Assembly: GCA_964017125.1 (NCBI GenBank) | Contig: OZ024912.1 | Location: 64,648,390 to 64,712,389, forward strand | Direction of reading: 5' to 3' | Length of the DNA: 64,000 bases | Origin: Flabesymbios commensalis | Lineage: Eukaryota > Annelida > Polychaeta > Terebellida > Flabelligeridae | Part shown: piece by piece, positions 36,914 through 47,879 of the stretch | Layout: each line of letters opens with the position of its first letter | Numbering within the stretch: the first letter of the stretch is position 1 | Notes under the pieces: generated by a model | Told to the model about the DNA's origin: nothing | Database searches by the model: none | The model's input: only the letters and a program-made list of their open reading frames with translations | Position numbers and translations under genes: made by a program

Positions 36914-37629
36914 CTAATAATAATGAAACGTGGTGTTTAGCGTGCACTTGTGTTTTTTGTCGTACATAGTAGGCCTACTCTCGTAGTTTTTTCTCATAAA
37001 ATTTTATTTTTCATATATTTATATCAAATCTTATATTCTCTGTTTTGAATGTGTTCTCTGTACTGTTATATATTATGCTACATATTATTATAGTAATTTT
37101 AATATTTGTTCAAAATTCTTTTATACAATATGTTATATATTTTATACTTTTCCGTATCTATTTCTAATATTTTATCTTATCTACATCACAACAACAACGT
37201 GTTTTTTTTAATATATTTCAGCTGTCAAGCATGGTAGAGGTCGCATGCGACCTTTTCTTAGCGGCTAAGTACAGTGTTTTATATGTTACTATCACAATCA
37301 TATTTACTATGTGTGTGTGTTTATGTATATGTATATTTCTACTGCACATTAAGCTACATAAATATATAAAATAAACATTTAATAAAGCCTCGTTAATAAT
37401 TTTTATTTTCAACAATATAAAGATACAGTAAATACAATGTTATAGTAACCTTTTGAGCAAAAAATTTGTGATCTTCACTCTTCATATATATACATGTACA
37501 CGTAGTATATGGCTACTCCAAAAGTTTATCAGATTCTTGTATGGACATATATTATCAAAAATACGAAAGGTTAAATAAACAATAATTACCCTATTTTATA
37601 AAAACCACTAATATATCTAAAAGCATTCA
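36914..37629. other. AT-rich stretch without recognised gene
   Basis: Long TA-rich sequence; nothing identified. Confidence 0.4.
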
Positions 37630-38880
37630 GGTAGGCATATTATTCATTAGCACCCCTCATCCAGGTGATACTTCCCTCCGGTGGTTTGCCTCATATCTGA
37701 TGGATCGACAGCAAATGGTTACAGTTAAAGAATGTGTGGGTGAACCTTTCCAAACAAGTATGGTGTTTCCCAGGGATCTGTCCTTGGGCCGCTCCTTTTC
37801 ATACTCTATACAACACCTCTTAGTAAAATATTCTCTAGACATAATGTGTCACCATCTTTATGCTGATGACACGCAGATCTATATCACACTATCCAAATCA
37901 GAACCAGAGATGTCATTGGCACTGTTGCAGGTTTTACTGTTTGGAACAAAATTACATCGAAAAGAATTTATGAAGCATTTCCTCGCAAAATTATTAGATC
38001 AAGAAATTACCACCAACCGACTCCGCTCGAAATCTTGGAGTCGTGTTTGACATGTTTGACGGCGGTTTAAATTTCAGAAAACACATATCATTGGCTTGTC
38101 GTTCTTGCTGCTATCACATTCGTGACTTACGTCGCCTACGTCGGTGTTTGACATCGGAAGTCTCTAAAACCATTGCAACAGCGCTTGTTTCACGTAAACT
38201 GGACTATTGCAATGGTCTCCTCTATGATGTCACAAACCGAGAATTAAACAGGCTTCAGGGAGTTCAAAATTTTCTGGCCCGGGTAGTGACACGTTCTCCT
38301 CGTTTTTCCAGAACAACACCCCTTCTGAAATCGTTGCATTGGCTTCCTGTCTGTTTTAGAATAAAATTTAAGATTTGTTTAGTCACCTATAAGGCCTTAT
38401 GCAACAATCAGCCAATCTATCTTAAGGAAATGCTTACACCTCCGAAAGGTACTAGTGATCTTTGCTCATCTGATCGAAATGTATCATTTGTTCCTCGGAT
38501 TAAGACCAAGAAGGCTGAAGGGTATTTTTCTGTGGCGGCACTAAAATTGTGGAATCATCTCCCCGGTGAAATTAGAACTTCAAAAACAGTTCACTTTTTG
38601 AGAAAAAAAATTAAAAACTAAAAATTAAAAACTTTTTATTTTAACCAAGCTTTTCCTACCTAGTTCTTTTGTGTCCTGGCATGCTCAGTTGGTGACCCGG
38701 AATGAAATAACGACTACGGTACTGAACACCTCCTCTGGCTTTCGCGCCTATGGGCTCGGGCTCAGACTCAGGCGCTATAGAAGTTTACATATTAATTCAT
38801 TCATAAAAGAAGTGATCTCTTATTCATCATATTTAAGTGTCCTATTAAAGTGTCCTTTTTGATGATACATAATAACCATT
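37630..38880 (+). mobile_element. 5'-truncated CR1/L2-group LINE
   Basis: The 3' part of a reverse-transcriptase ORF. LRWFASYLMDRQQMVTVKE and GVSQGSVLGPLLFILYTTPL are in one frame; HLYADDTQIYITLSKSEPE, with the catalytic YADD box, follows one frame over. From 38,043 a third open stretch of about 190 codons reads the post-RT region: RSCCYHIRDLRRLRRCLTSE, RKLDYCNGLLYDV, LHWLPVCFRIKFKICLVTYK, YFSVAALKLWNHLPGEIRTS. Its end is at 38,621. The 3' UTR ends in GGCGCTATAGAAG and ATTAATTCATTC, a short tail repeat common in this LINE group. At least two frameshifts and the missing endonuclease and N-terminal RT make it inactive. Upstream boundary near 37,640; no duplication found. Confidence 0.9.
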
Positions 38881-39414
38881 GATTAAAATAATTTAATAAT
38901 ATATATAACTAGGGCCAAAGGCCTCATGTGGTTGGGGCTGAGGGATGTGGCATATTATATGTGACCATTTCAATACAAAGACGAGGCCTTGAGCTAATGT
39001 TCCTTCAATGACGGGTCAGCGTCCTACACAGTGGACCAATATTGAAATTAGCCGAATATTAGGCCCTACTGTTAGGGTAGGGCTTCCACCATAGGGCTCA
39101 CATCCCGAATTACAAAACAGACACCTATGCCATAGGTGACCTTGAAGGCCTACAGGTATAGACCCTACTTTGCAGGGGGTGAGCATGTGAAAATTTAAAG
39201 ATTATGATTCCAGTGTCGGAAACCTGCGCTGTGGCGGCATCAAAGCCAACACACGCGCTGACACGTGAAATGCACTCAATGCAGTATCAATACTGGACCA
39301 GCATCTCAACAGCTGGTACAATATTGAAATGACGTTAGGGTGAAGTAACCTGTCTGCACAGGGATGCTTTGACTTGCAAACGCCGCACGCATATCGGATA
39401 GGCCTATAGACATG

Positions 39415-40832
39415 CAGGGTTCTAACCAAGCCCTTTTTTCGCTGCTACGCTACCAGTATCGCCGACACGCTGCCGACACGCTGAATAAAGAGCGACACGC
39501 TGTCGATACTCTGGAAATAATCCTTCTTTTCCTAATCCATTTGAAAATTACGAGGCTGCCGTATCCCAGCAAACACGAGGCGCTGACGCAATGCTTGCCT
39601 GATGATGCGCCGACTTCGCAGAGAGTCGGCCAGCATTAGGCCTAACACATCATTTGTGCAGCGACTCCTGTATGTTGGTTAAGCAGTAGGCGTGACGTCC
39701 TCATTGAGGCCGTGGATTGCTGTATCTTTTCACCCGAAAAAATCAACGTTTTTTCAACATGGCGGTGACTGAGAGCGATCTCGACCCCAAACCACAAAAA
39801 ATGTCCATAATGTTTTATTAACTGTGCGAAAAATAAGCCCAGCATGCGATCTCGTTGCTAAAATGCTACTGATTCTAAAAAACATTATTTTCAACCTGAT
39901 TATTCAAGGCTAAATCTTAGTTATGACCGTCCAAAGAAATGTCCCACGATTTTGCACGGGGTCAATCTGTGGCTGAAACCTTCAGCCACGCTGGGGCTGT
40001 TCAGCAGCGCTGAATATCGCGACCGCCATTGGCGGATTGCCAAATTTCAGATGCGACATAGGCTCATACTCGGGTTGCAGCGGAGCTGGCATAATATCAT
40101 CTACGATGCTTTGCCTATTAGGGTTTATATATTACGTGAACTATTTGCACCATAATAAAATTTATCTACCACCTCCTCTATATGATACAACCTAGACCTA
40201 GAAATAATTTAGACAGTGTATCTCTAATACTGATATGGAGATGTGTAAAAATATACATGTAGGCATACATGTAGGCCCCTATTACTAGCTTTAAATGCTA
40301 TAGAATGTATAAGTATAACGAAAGGTGCATGCACACACAAGTTATTGCCGTGTATCTGGCGATTATGGATTTCTAATTAATAGCGGCTGTGCCGTGGTTT
40401 GTCTGCAAAGTAAGTCTATAAAAAAACATTGAATCTATATATAGATGAGATGTCAAGTTTTTTCAAATGTGGCTTTTTCCTTTATTTAATCACTGTTGCC
40501 ACCGAGTGACGCGATCAACAGCAAAACATCACAGGTTGATGTAAAATCCCAGATTTTTCATGGTTTATTTATATTTTAACAGAAAAATGAAGGAATTTTC
40601 AAGTCCCATATTTCATTTTTTCCTATTCACGGACTTTCCCCGTTTTCAAGGACCCGTGGGAGCCATGTATCAAAGTGTATAGAAATGCTTTAGGATGCAT
40701 CTCAGAGGAGCTAGTATCTACAAATTTTCCGGGGGCCTAAGCGGCCCCATGACCTCTCGCCGATTTTTAAAGTCTCCGCTGGCGCCTCGACCGATACGCT
40801 GACATTTCAGGCTGGTTAGAACCCTGACATGA
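39415..40832. mobile_element. Non-autonomous hAT-like element
   Basis: CAGGGTTCTAACCAAGCC at 39,415 and the complement of GGCTGGTTAGAACCCTG (40,810-40,826) are inverted ends. TAGACATG precedes the left end (39,407-39,414) and recurs at 40,833-40,840, six bases after the right end, giving an 8-bp duplication as in hAT. Near the left end CGACACGCTG recurs three times, and CGATACGCTG lies near the right end: subterminal repeats typical of hAT transposase binding. No transposase frame is present. A Fold-P half-copy sits inside. Confidence 0.72.
39563..39645. mobile_element. Fold-P partial copy
   Basis: CCCAGCAAACACGAGGCGCT starts a Fold-P arm with GCGCCGACTTCGCAGAGAG and GGCCAGCATTAGGCC after it. 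The right outer end is missing. Confidence 0.6.
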
Positions 40833-40992
40833 TAGACATGTGACACAAAATATATTATGCCCTATTCATGACATTCATTGATGTAGGGCCTATAAAAAAC
40901 AAAGAGACAAATTGGGCCTACACGATTAGGCTCTTTAGACTAGAATTTACATATTTCCAACTTCTCGGGTTCGAGGGGGTAATTCAGATTGG

Positions 40993-41056
40993 TTGTGGGT
41001 CGAGGGGGTTGTGGGTCGAGGGGCTATGGGTCGAGGGTTGTGGGTCGAGGGGGATA
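40993..41056 (+). repeat. G-rich minisatellite
   Basis: Four variants of TTGTGGGTCGAGGGGG in tandem. Runs of three to five guanines could form quadruplexes. Confidence 0.85.
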
Positions 41057-41129
41057 TGAAGGTAACCCTAAGTATTACACAATATCAGCTAAGGCCTATG
41101 CTACATTGTGACAGTGTAGTGGTGGTATA

Positions 41130-41234
41130 CCAGCAAACACGATCAAGATGTTTAACCAATGTTGGGTTAAGGTTGGGCCAGCGTCGCAGACATTATACCA
41201 ACGATAATTCGTCATTGGATCACGTGTTTTCTGG
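41130..41234. mobile_element. Fold-P palindromic MITE with TA duplication
   Basis: TA on each side; ends CCAGCAAACACGATCAAG and GATCACGTGTTTTCTGG. The core has TTGGGTTAAGGTTGGGCCAG and GCGTCGCAGAC. Confidence 0.82.
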
Positions 41235-41342
41235 TATTTGTCCAATATGCCGTAGGCTGCGATAGCTGTCTGACGTAATCGCAATGATATTGCAGCTTCC
41301 ATACATAGATGATCTTGTCATCCAGGTGTGAAGTCTGAAAAT

Positions 41343-41785
41343 ATACCCCCCCCCCTCCTCCCAGATTATACCTGGGTAGATTGTGTGCACCCCAGAATCT
41401 ACCCCGGGGTAGATCCTGAACTATACCCCCGGGGTAGATTACGGTGGCTCCCAGAATCTACCCCTCCCTCCAAGGATCTACCCTCCTTTATTGTGATTAT
41501 GTGAAGTGTATTTGGCTCCCAGAATCTACCCCTCCCATCCAGAATATACCCCTCTTTTCAACAACTATATGCGACCCTCCCAGAAGCGACCCCTCCCTCC
41601 CAGAATATACTCCTCCTTTCAACAACTATATGCGACCCTCTTTTCAACAACTATAATATTACGCGACCCTCCCAGAATCGACCCCACCCTCCCAAAATAC
41701 ACCCCCCCCTTTTCAACAATTCTATGCGACGCTCCCAGAATCTACCCTCCTTCCCAGAATATACCGGTAACCCACCTTTTCAACA
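41343..41785. repeat. C-rich degenerate minisatellite
   Basis: CTCCCAGAATCTACCC recurs about ten times with variants (CTCCCAGAATATAC, CTCCCAGAATCGACCC) and repeated TTTTCAACAACTATATGCGA spacers. CTACCCCGGGGTAG makes a local palindrome at about 41,399. Strand composition is strongly skewed to C on the plus strand. Confidence 0.85.
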
Positions 41786-42169
41786 AACACAACACATTGT
41801 CCCTGTGTGGTGTGAACGCTGACCCAGCGTCCAGAACGCTGGCCCAACATTAAACCATCACATGCTAAATGTGTTGTTTTCCCAGTAGTCAGCAGCATGA
41901 TGTAGACCTGTTGTGAGGGTACATTAGGCATATGCACAGCAGTCTGGCGGCAAAAAGTGCTTGAGCACATGGTGTGTATGTATAAATGTAGCCTTCGTCT
42001 CCAACAGACTCACAACATGATTTCATGTCGGCCAATTGTCTGTGATTTGGCATAGCATTGTATTGGCATTGGGTCAACGCATCGTAGTTGCTGGGTATGT
42101 ATTCAGTGTTGTCTTGGCCCGTGCGGCAAGAACACCACCCCCCTGGTTAGTACCTTAACAAGAGAGCGT
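41786..42169. repeat. Degenerate Fold-P pieces
   Basis: AACACAACACATTGTCC with AATGTGTTGTTTTCCCAGTA (41,789-41,888), and AGTTGCTGGGTATG near 42,088, look like ends of worn Fold-P copies. A C-rich run lies at about 42,135. Confidence 0.4.
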
Positions 42170-42345
42170 GTTGACAACAGATTGACCCAATGCTGCTTAA
42201 ATGTTGGCACAGCGTCTTCAGCAGCGGCCAATGTACATTAAAACATCATTGGAACAATGATTCTTGTTTGCTGGCCCAATGTCGGGATTACGTAGGCCCA
42301 ACGTCCACGACGCTGACCCACTATTGGGCCAGCGCCTCGTGTCTG
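42170..42345. mobile_element. Two overlapping Fold-P pieces
   Basis: TTGACCCAATGCTGCTTAAA with GTTGGCACAGCGTCTTCAGC, then TTGTTTGCTGGCCCAATGTC, CCAACGTCCACGACGCTGAC and AGCGCCTCGTGTCTGATGGG. These read as two Fold-P copies in tandem or nested. Confidence 0.55.
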
Positions 42346-43345
42346 ATGGGATTGTGGGCTCGTGGACGGGTGGTGAGACTGACCTCATTCTCCAAGGCTA
42401 ATTAATAATCATGATCACCCAGCCCTCCCACACATAACCAAATATGGCACGGGTCTACTATAGATAACAATGGACCATTTCAAAAGTCCATACAGTCAGA
42501 TGGGAAATCGTGTGAAGATGCTCAGTGTATCTGGAATATTTGAGGCCACCCCCGGAAATGGTCTTTTCATGAATGAAATGCGCCTGTCTACAGGTTTTAT
42601 GAATGACGTGACGTCACTTTTTGTCCCAAAGTTGTGTTTAGACAACCATAACAAGGTGGCTGTGGCCAATGGCCCCACCCACAACAAAAAAAATGTTATA
42701 TAACTGGGTATGGCTGTTTGTGGCATAAATGCATTAAAGGTATCCCACAAAACAACATCTCTACCACTCGACATTACCTCTCCCTTCCCACAAAACAACT
42801 GTTCACCACAAATAATTTAAAAAAAACTACAAAGGTTATTTCAATAAATACATTTTTAAAAATACCTCACACCTCAAAAAAATGCTACCAATAAGGTTTT
42901 TTTAAACCTGGAGAGGTTACTCCAACATAAATGTGTTGAAAAGGTTCTAAAAAAGGCTGCTGTCCACTAAGGTATCGGTTAATTTATAAAATGGCTCGCT
43001 TTAGTCATTTTAATGTATTCTTTCCAAACGGTCATCATAATAATCATCATAACCATAATAAATATAACTATCAGGGTCACGAAAGACGCACCGTAATGGG
43101 TCGAAGGCCCCAAAAAACATGAGAATTTTTTTTCCAGGCATTAGGTATGTATAATTTTATATGAAAGATAGATGAAAAGCATGTGTTGATTTTTGAGTAG
43201 CCACTGAAAGTAAGCTAAATTCTAAAGCGGTGGTGCGAGCTGCACTATGATCATCTCGATATTATCAAGGATACTTAGTTATAAATTTATTAGAACAAAG
43301 TGAGCCGAATCACAAGACAAGTACATAATCATTTATTTTATTTGT
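42346..43345. other. Stretch without recognised gene
   Basis: Frames at 42,470-42,798 on both strands overlap and have no recognised family. Poly-A-rich sequence follows at 42,820-42,960. Confidence 0.4.
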
Positions 43346-43815
43346 TTAACCCTTTCGACTTTAGACGTCAGAATCTGACTTTTATAGACGTCAGGTTCTG
43401 ACGTCTATCGGTCCCCTCACTGAAAGAGTAAATATTTAAAATGGCCGTAGACCCATAACATTGAAATAAAATTAAAAGAGCTAACTAAGACATTTATCAT
43501 GATTTAACCCTTGTCCTGCTGAATTTCTTCAATTGTATTTTTCGTCATTTGAAGCTGGAATTGCTAACGCAATTTCCAGCCTCAAATGACGAAAAATATT
43601 ACTATTTATGAAAAATAGACATGTCTAAAATTAAATTATTGGATCAACTAAGCATCTACTAAAAACTATTTTATCAAAATTAAGTGATATTTTCATTGAT
43701 CTAAAACATCCTTAACCCCGTATATATCCGGGCATAGCAGGACAAGGGTTAAAATAAAAAAATAAAACTTCGGTCCCTTGGTTTGTATAAAAATATTTCA
43801 GGGCTTCGAGAGTAA
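43346..43815 (-). mobile_element. Fold-A MITE split by Fold-C
   Basis: TTAA then CCCTTTCGACTTTAGACG and a hairpin, arm GGCCGTAGACCCATAACAT and AGAGCTAACTAAGACATTTA, then the Fold-C insert, then the rest of the arm (CTTCGGTCCCTTGGTTTGTA, AAAATATTTCAGGGCTTCG). The insertion lies in the TTTCAAATTG segment of the arm. Confidence 0.88.
43504..43752 (+). mobile_element. Fold-C MITE, copy 2, inserted in Fold-A
   Basis: TTAA at 43,504 and 43,749 flank 241 bp with ends CCCTTGTCCTGCTGAATT and GCAGGACAAGGG. It is the same length as copy 1, with the hairpin at 43,537-43,597. The interrupted host element proves the boundaries and the TTAA duplication. Confidence 0.95.
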
Positions 43816-44103
43816 AGCTGTCGTATTCATATTATCAGTACTTTATGGAGCTGCAATCTAATGCTGATGTTTCCTCCAGTTAAAATATATACAATAAATT
43901 CCACAAATCGGTACATTGGGAAAATAACTTGATCCTTATCAAATCAGTTTAAAAGAGAGGCTGACTTAAATTATTAATAAAAAGAGACAAAAGGCTTTAA
44001 CTGTGGATTTAAAAGGTTCTACAATCGCGAACTGTATTTTAATAACATGACGTCAAACGCTGTAACGATAAAGCGGAGAACGACATACAGAGCTTGATCA
44101 TGA
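43816..44103. other. Stretch without recognised feature
   Basis: Nothing identified. Confidence 0.35.
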
Positions 44104-44351
44104 TTATTTGGCTCTAAAAGGTCGAAAACATATAACCCCTTGCATAAGAAGTTGATTAATAAGTTTTTTTATATTATATTTCAGACTTGAAGGGTAACAT
44201 TGAATGAGGTGATATGTCATTCTCATCCACGATGTGAGCTCGTCCAATGCCGGTTTCCAAGTGGATTTATTCGAGAAAGCCCCATCCAGAGAAACAAGAC
44301 AGCCACATAGATTGTGTAGAGAACGCACCATCAGGTCGTTTTCCAGGGCGC
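44104..44351 (-). CDS. Possible terminal exon, unrecognised protein
   Basis: On the minus strand, TATATGACAG followed by GGCGCC could be a 3' splice site with the exon starting at 44,351 in phase 0. The frame reads GALENDLMVRSLHNLCGCLV, then SLDGAFSNKSTWKPALDEL and TSWMRMTYHLIQCYPSS, and stays open to a stop at 44,104. The composition is more protein-like than other frames in the window (balanced residues, few repeats). I do not recognise a family. It may belong with the protein-like sequence at 44.6-44.9 kb. It could also be a chance frame. Confidence 0.25.
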
Positions 44352-44601
44352 CTGTCATATACAACCATTCTTGTTGAATCCCAAGCTCAAATTGTCAGAT
44401 GAAATACCGTCCTTCATGCGAGCACCAGACCAACGACATTGTGTTGACATAGTGTTGGGGGGGGGGGGCAGAGTGTGAGAAAAAAATGGGTAATAAGACT
44501 TTGTGTTTGCTATTTTTTAGCACATACATTACTATACGAGAGGTACATACTAATTGCGATTCCGTTACAGCTGACAATAATTGTATGCACAACCTGCAGC
44601 A

Positions 44602-44880
44602 ACGAGAATATTATTGAAGAGGCGGAACCAACGATCACGCGGTGACCGTTCCCTTTAGTTGAAGTGACAGATTTTTGGATGCCCTTTTTGCCAGACTTGT
44701 TAGTAGCTTTCGGCTGAAACAAGCACTGTAGCCAGCCTGTCTGGCAATGGCCATTGCTGGCAATTCAATAAGACGGAGTACTGCCGCTTCAAACGAAACT
44801 GTCCCACCGGCAAATGGCCGACCAATGATATTACCGACATTTTCCGGGCCAGACGCACATCGGAAATTAACGCTCGCGAT
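44602..44880 (-). CDS. Possible exon block, unrecognised protein
   Basis: A GC-richer patch on the minus strand. From 44,880 the frame reads ASVNFRCASGPENVGNIIGR then PFAGGTVSFEAAVLRLIELP. After GTGCTTGTTTCAG, a plausible 3' splice site near 44,713, another frame reads PKATNKSGKKGIQKSVTSTK then GNGHRVIVGSASSI, up to CTGCAGGTTGTG, a possible 5' splice site. The patch is abutted by a young Fold-P palindrome at 44,881. No domain recognised; the plus strand is also open, so strand and coding status are uncertain. Confidence 0.2.
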
Positions 44881-44967
44881 AAACACGCTGGGACAACGCT
44901 GCTTCAATGCTGTGCCATCGTCTGAGACGATGGCACAGCATTGAAGCAGCGTTGTCCCAACGTGTTT
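44881..44967. mobile_element. Near-perfect 87-bp Fold-P-like palindrome
   Basis: The two 43-base arms (starting AAACACGCTGGGACAACGCT) match their complements at all but one position around a single G at 44,924. The CGTCTGAGACG centre and AACGTGTTT end are Fold-P-like. Little decay implies recent insertion or arm repair. Confidence 0.9.
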
Positions 44968-45402
44968 AGGACAGAGCCCCTAAACTTCAGATGACCTTCT
45001 ACAAGGTGCGGCTACTTGATGGTGGCTTCTAGCTTCTAACAACACCTAATTCAGACAAACATTCGATCACATAACCAATAGTGATACCTAAGCTGTAGTT
45101 TAACAACTAGGGGTGCTTTTCAAGGTTTTCTTAAAACAATACTATTCATATAGAATGATCAATATTAACCTGATAGTGCTCCAGCTTGACGAGTGCATAA
45201 GGATTACATCTATATGCTTTAGGATTACATCTATGCTCAGAGCCAATGTACATCACAATAAAACAAAGTATTTTGTATATAAATATATGAAGATATAATA
45301 CGAATTCCGATAAACAAACGCTACTCAGATTAGTAATGTATACTTGCTCAATGAGCAATATATCACAAATCAATGCCCTTTATTACAAGAAATAAAGCTA
45401 AT

Positions 45403-45452
45403 GACCCAATGTTGTTTTAATGTTGGGCCGACGTCAAAACAACATTGGGTTT
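45403..45452. repeat. Short Fold-P-like palindrome
   Basis: GACCCAATGTTGTTTTAATG pairs with GTCAAAACAACATTGGGTT around TTGGGCCGAC. Confidence 0.65.
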
Positions 45453-45912
45453 GAACAGTTCCAGACATACCCGGAGGAATGCCAGTTGTGAGGACCTGTT
45501 CACCAATAAAGAAGAATTTGGCAGACATTTGAAGCCGTTGGAGAATTAGATTAGGCCAGGTGGCCTGTGAGTCGTCTTTTCTGGTGTTAGGTAACATTAT
45601 CTATAGCTGTCACTCTCCCACAGGCGAACAATTCAGTACACGCGAATCTCAATACAAAAGCAGCAGGGAAGTGTATAGAAAACTGTCAATACCATATCTA
45701 AAGCCTCCATCTTCTCTGTGCGATAAATAGATTCTAATTCAAATTTGTATACATGGGTGAAGTCAAGTTTGACGTGTTTGGAAATAATTAGATATATTAT
45801 GAGAAATAAATCAACAAAAACGACTATAACTTATTGTGAAATACAGATGAATTATATCATGTATATAGAAGGAGTAGTAAAAACCGTTACACGCCTATTT
45901 ATAAGCAGGTGG

Positions 45913-46941
45913 TTAATCATTGCAGCGCGGGGATCGACTTTAGTCTGTAGACGTCAGATTCTGATGACTAAAGTCGATCCCCGCAAATTGAGAGTAAAAA
46001 TATTTATAATGGTCGTAGACCCATAACATAGGTATTCAAGTGAATCAGGAAGAGCTGACTGAAATACTTTTCAAATTAACAAGAGGACTGAAGTCCTATA
46101 TCATCCCCCGCCATAAATTAGGTTAGACTTTTTGCGGTCACAAATATTTAAAAAGTTGATTTGTAGTGACCATTTTAAATGCACATTTCCAGATAGTGGG
46201 TAATGTGATTGTACAATGTGAATTATTACTGATTTTAATTTTTCTGTTTTTGCGCCCACAAGAAAATATGAAGTTTATCCATGGCGGCCATTTTGAATTT
46301 CAGTCAAACCTTAAAAAAATCACTTGCACATCTCCATATCGTGGGTAATGTGATAGTAAAATTTGAATAATTTCTGACTTTAAGTTTTAAAGTTTTTACG
46401 CCCACAAAAAATTTGGAGTTGACCTCTTGCGGCCATTTTGAATTTTGGTAGCATCTTTAAAAAATCACTTGCACATCCCCATGTTGCTAGGAATGTGATG
46501 TTAAAATTAAAAAAAAAGTGACCAAACTAAAGTTGATCTGTGGCGGCCATTTTGAATTTCAGTAAAACCTTGAAAAAGTCACCTGCACATCTCCATATCA
46601 TGGGAAATGTGATAGTAAAATTTGAATAATTTCTGACTAAGTTTTAGAGTTTTTGCACCCACAAAAAATTTTAGAGTTGACCTCTGGCGGCCATTTTGAA
46701 TTTTTGGTAGCATCTCTAAAAAATCACTTGCACATCCCCATGTTCCTAGAAATGTCATGTTAAAATTTAAAAAAGATTTGACCAGTAGTTTTTGCGCCCA
46801 CAAGAAAACGTGACGCCGGGCGCTAGACGCCGGACAGAATCCTGGCGCGACTAAAATCCCCCTTCCCCTACGGGCGGGGGATAAAAACCCTCTTTGGTCT
46901 CCATAATTTATACGAAAATAATTCAGTGCTCTAGTGATTAA
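45913..46941 (-). mobile_element. Fold-A MITE split by a pearl-like element
   Basis: TTAA at 45,913, then TTGCAGCGCGGGGATCGACT, a hairpin and arm (GGTCGTAGACCCATAACATA). The arm stops after TTTTCAAATTA at about 46,080 and resumes after 46,883 with CCCTCTTTGGTCTCCATAAT, ending CAGTGCTCTAGTGATTAA. Confidence 0.88.
46081..46883 (+). mobile_element. Pearl/HINE-like element, third family
   Basis: Boundaries are set by the interrupted Fold-A host. It begins ACAAGAGGACTGAAGTCC (GGACTGAAGTCC is a small palindrome) and CATCCCCCGCC, and ends CTACGGGCGGGGGATA. CCCCCGCC and GGCGGGGG are therefore subterminal inverted repeats. The interior has four satellite units (GGCGGCCATTTTGAATTT at 46,283, 46,430, 46,542, 46,686; steps 147, 112, 144). 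Near the 3' end, GACGCCGGGCGCTAGACGCC is a short repeated GC-rich tract. No target duplication, as expected for rolling-circle-type insertion. Confidence 0.8.
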
Positions 46942-47879
46942 AATCCATTTATCTAACTTATAATAGCAGACATAAGAAAAGGTGGGATATTCGAAACATT
47001 TATCGGCTAAAGCTAATTTCACATATAGCCTACATTTCGCCCGCCGTCTAATTTCACATATTATAAAGATTACATAAAAATTAAAAGCTTTAAAATGCAA
47101 ATAGGGTTGAATAAACGTGTATTCACTTTTTAAACTCGTTTACAGTCTCTTCATTAGCATACGTGTATCTACTTATGTTTCAAGGGGGTGAAACCTGTAT
47201 TCAATAATTGTAAATGTTCAACAAAATATGAGTACAATTTACACACTTGAAGTTGTGAATCGCGGCAGCGAAACACAGCTGTAAGTGTGTGGAAAATTGA
47301 AAAAAAAAATCAAATTGTGACTCAGAAGAGTGCAAAATACAAGTACGAAGGACATCTTTGATAAATAATTTCTGAGTAACTGATACAAAGACCAAGCTAT
47401 TGTGAATAATTTATAGGCATCTTCCAACAACGAATAATCAATAGGCATCTTCCAAACGCAATGATAATTTTTAAATAATATTCAAGAGAGAGTTGGCTAC
47501 ATTAAACAGCACCCGCTGACGAAAGCGTGATCTGATTGTAAGGGGGGGGGGGGGGGGTTGGTGAAGGTCGGATACCGGACGATCCTAGTAGATCAGCCAG
47601 GGGCAGAAGGCGCGGCAGAATCTCAACACTACCCAGCTGGTCTGAAGCAAAAATCACTTCCCATGTCCAGTTACAGCTTCACTACGACTATCTGACCACA
47701 TAACTGCAGAACAGCAATGTGGTGCAAGAGAATGATTTTAATGTTTGACGATTTGCCACATTCTCAGTCATTTTCATTAGTTGAAGCTGGATTTCACGCC
47801 TAAAATTATGAGAATCGACAGATTTTTTTTAAATAGCTCTTTAATGTTGTAGATGAGAAGAAGTTGCTCCAGGTTTAAG
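46942..47879. other. Stretch with one Fold-B hairpin remnant
   Basis: At 47,238-47,290, CACACTTGAAGTTGTGAATC, GCGGCAGCGAAACACAGC and TAAGTGTGTGG are a worn Fold-B hairpin. A G-run lies at 47,541-47,558. No gene recognised. Confidence 0.5.
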
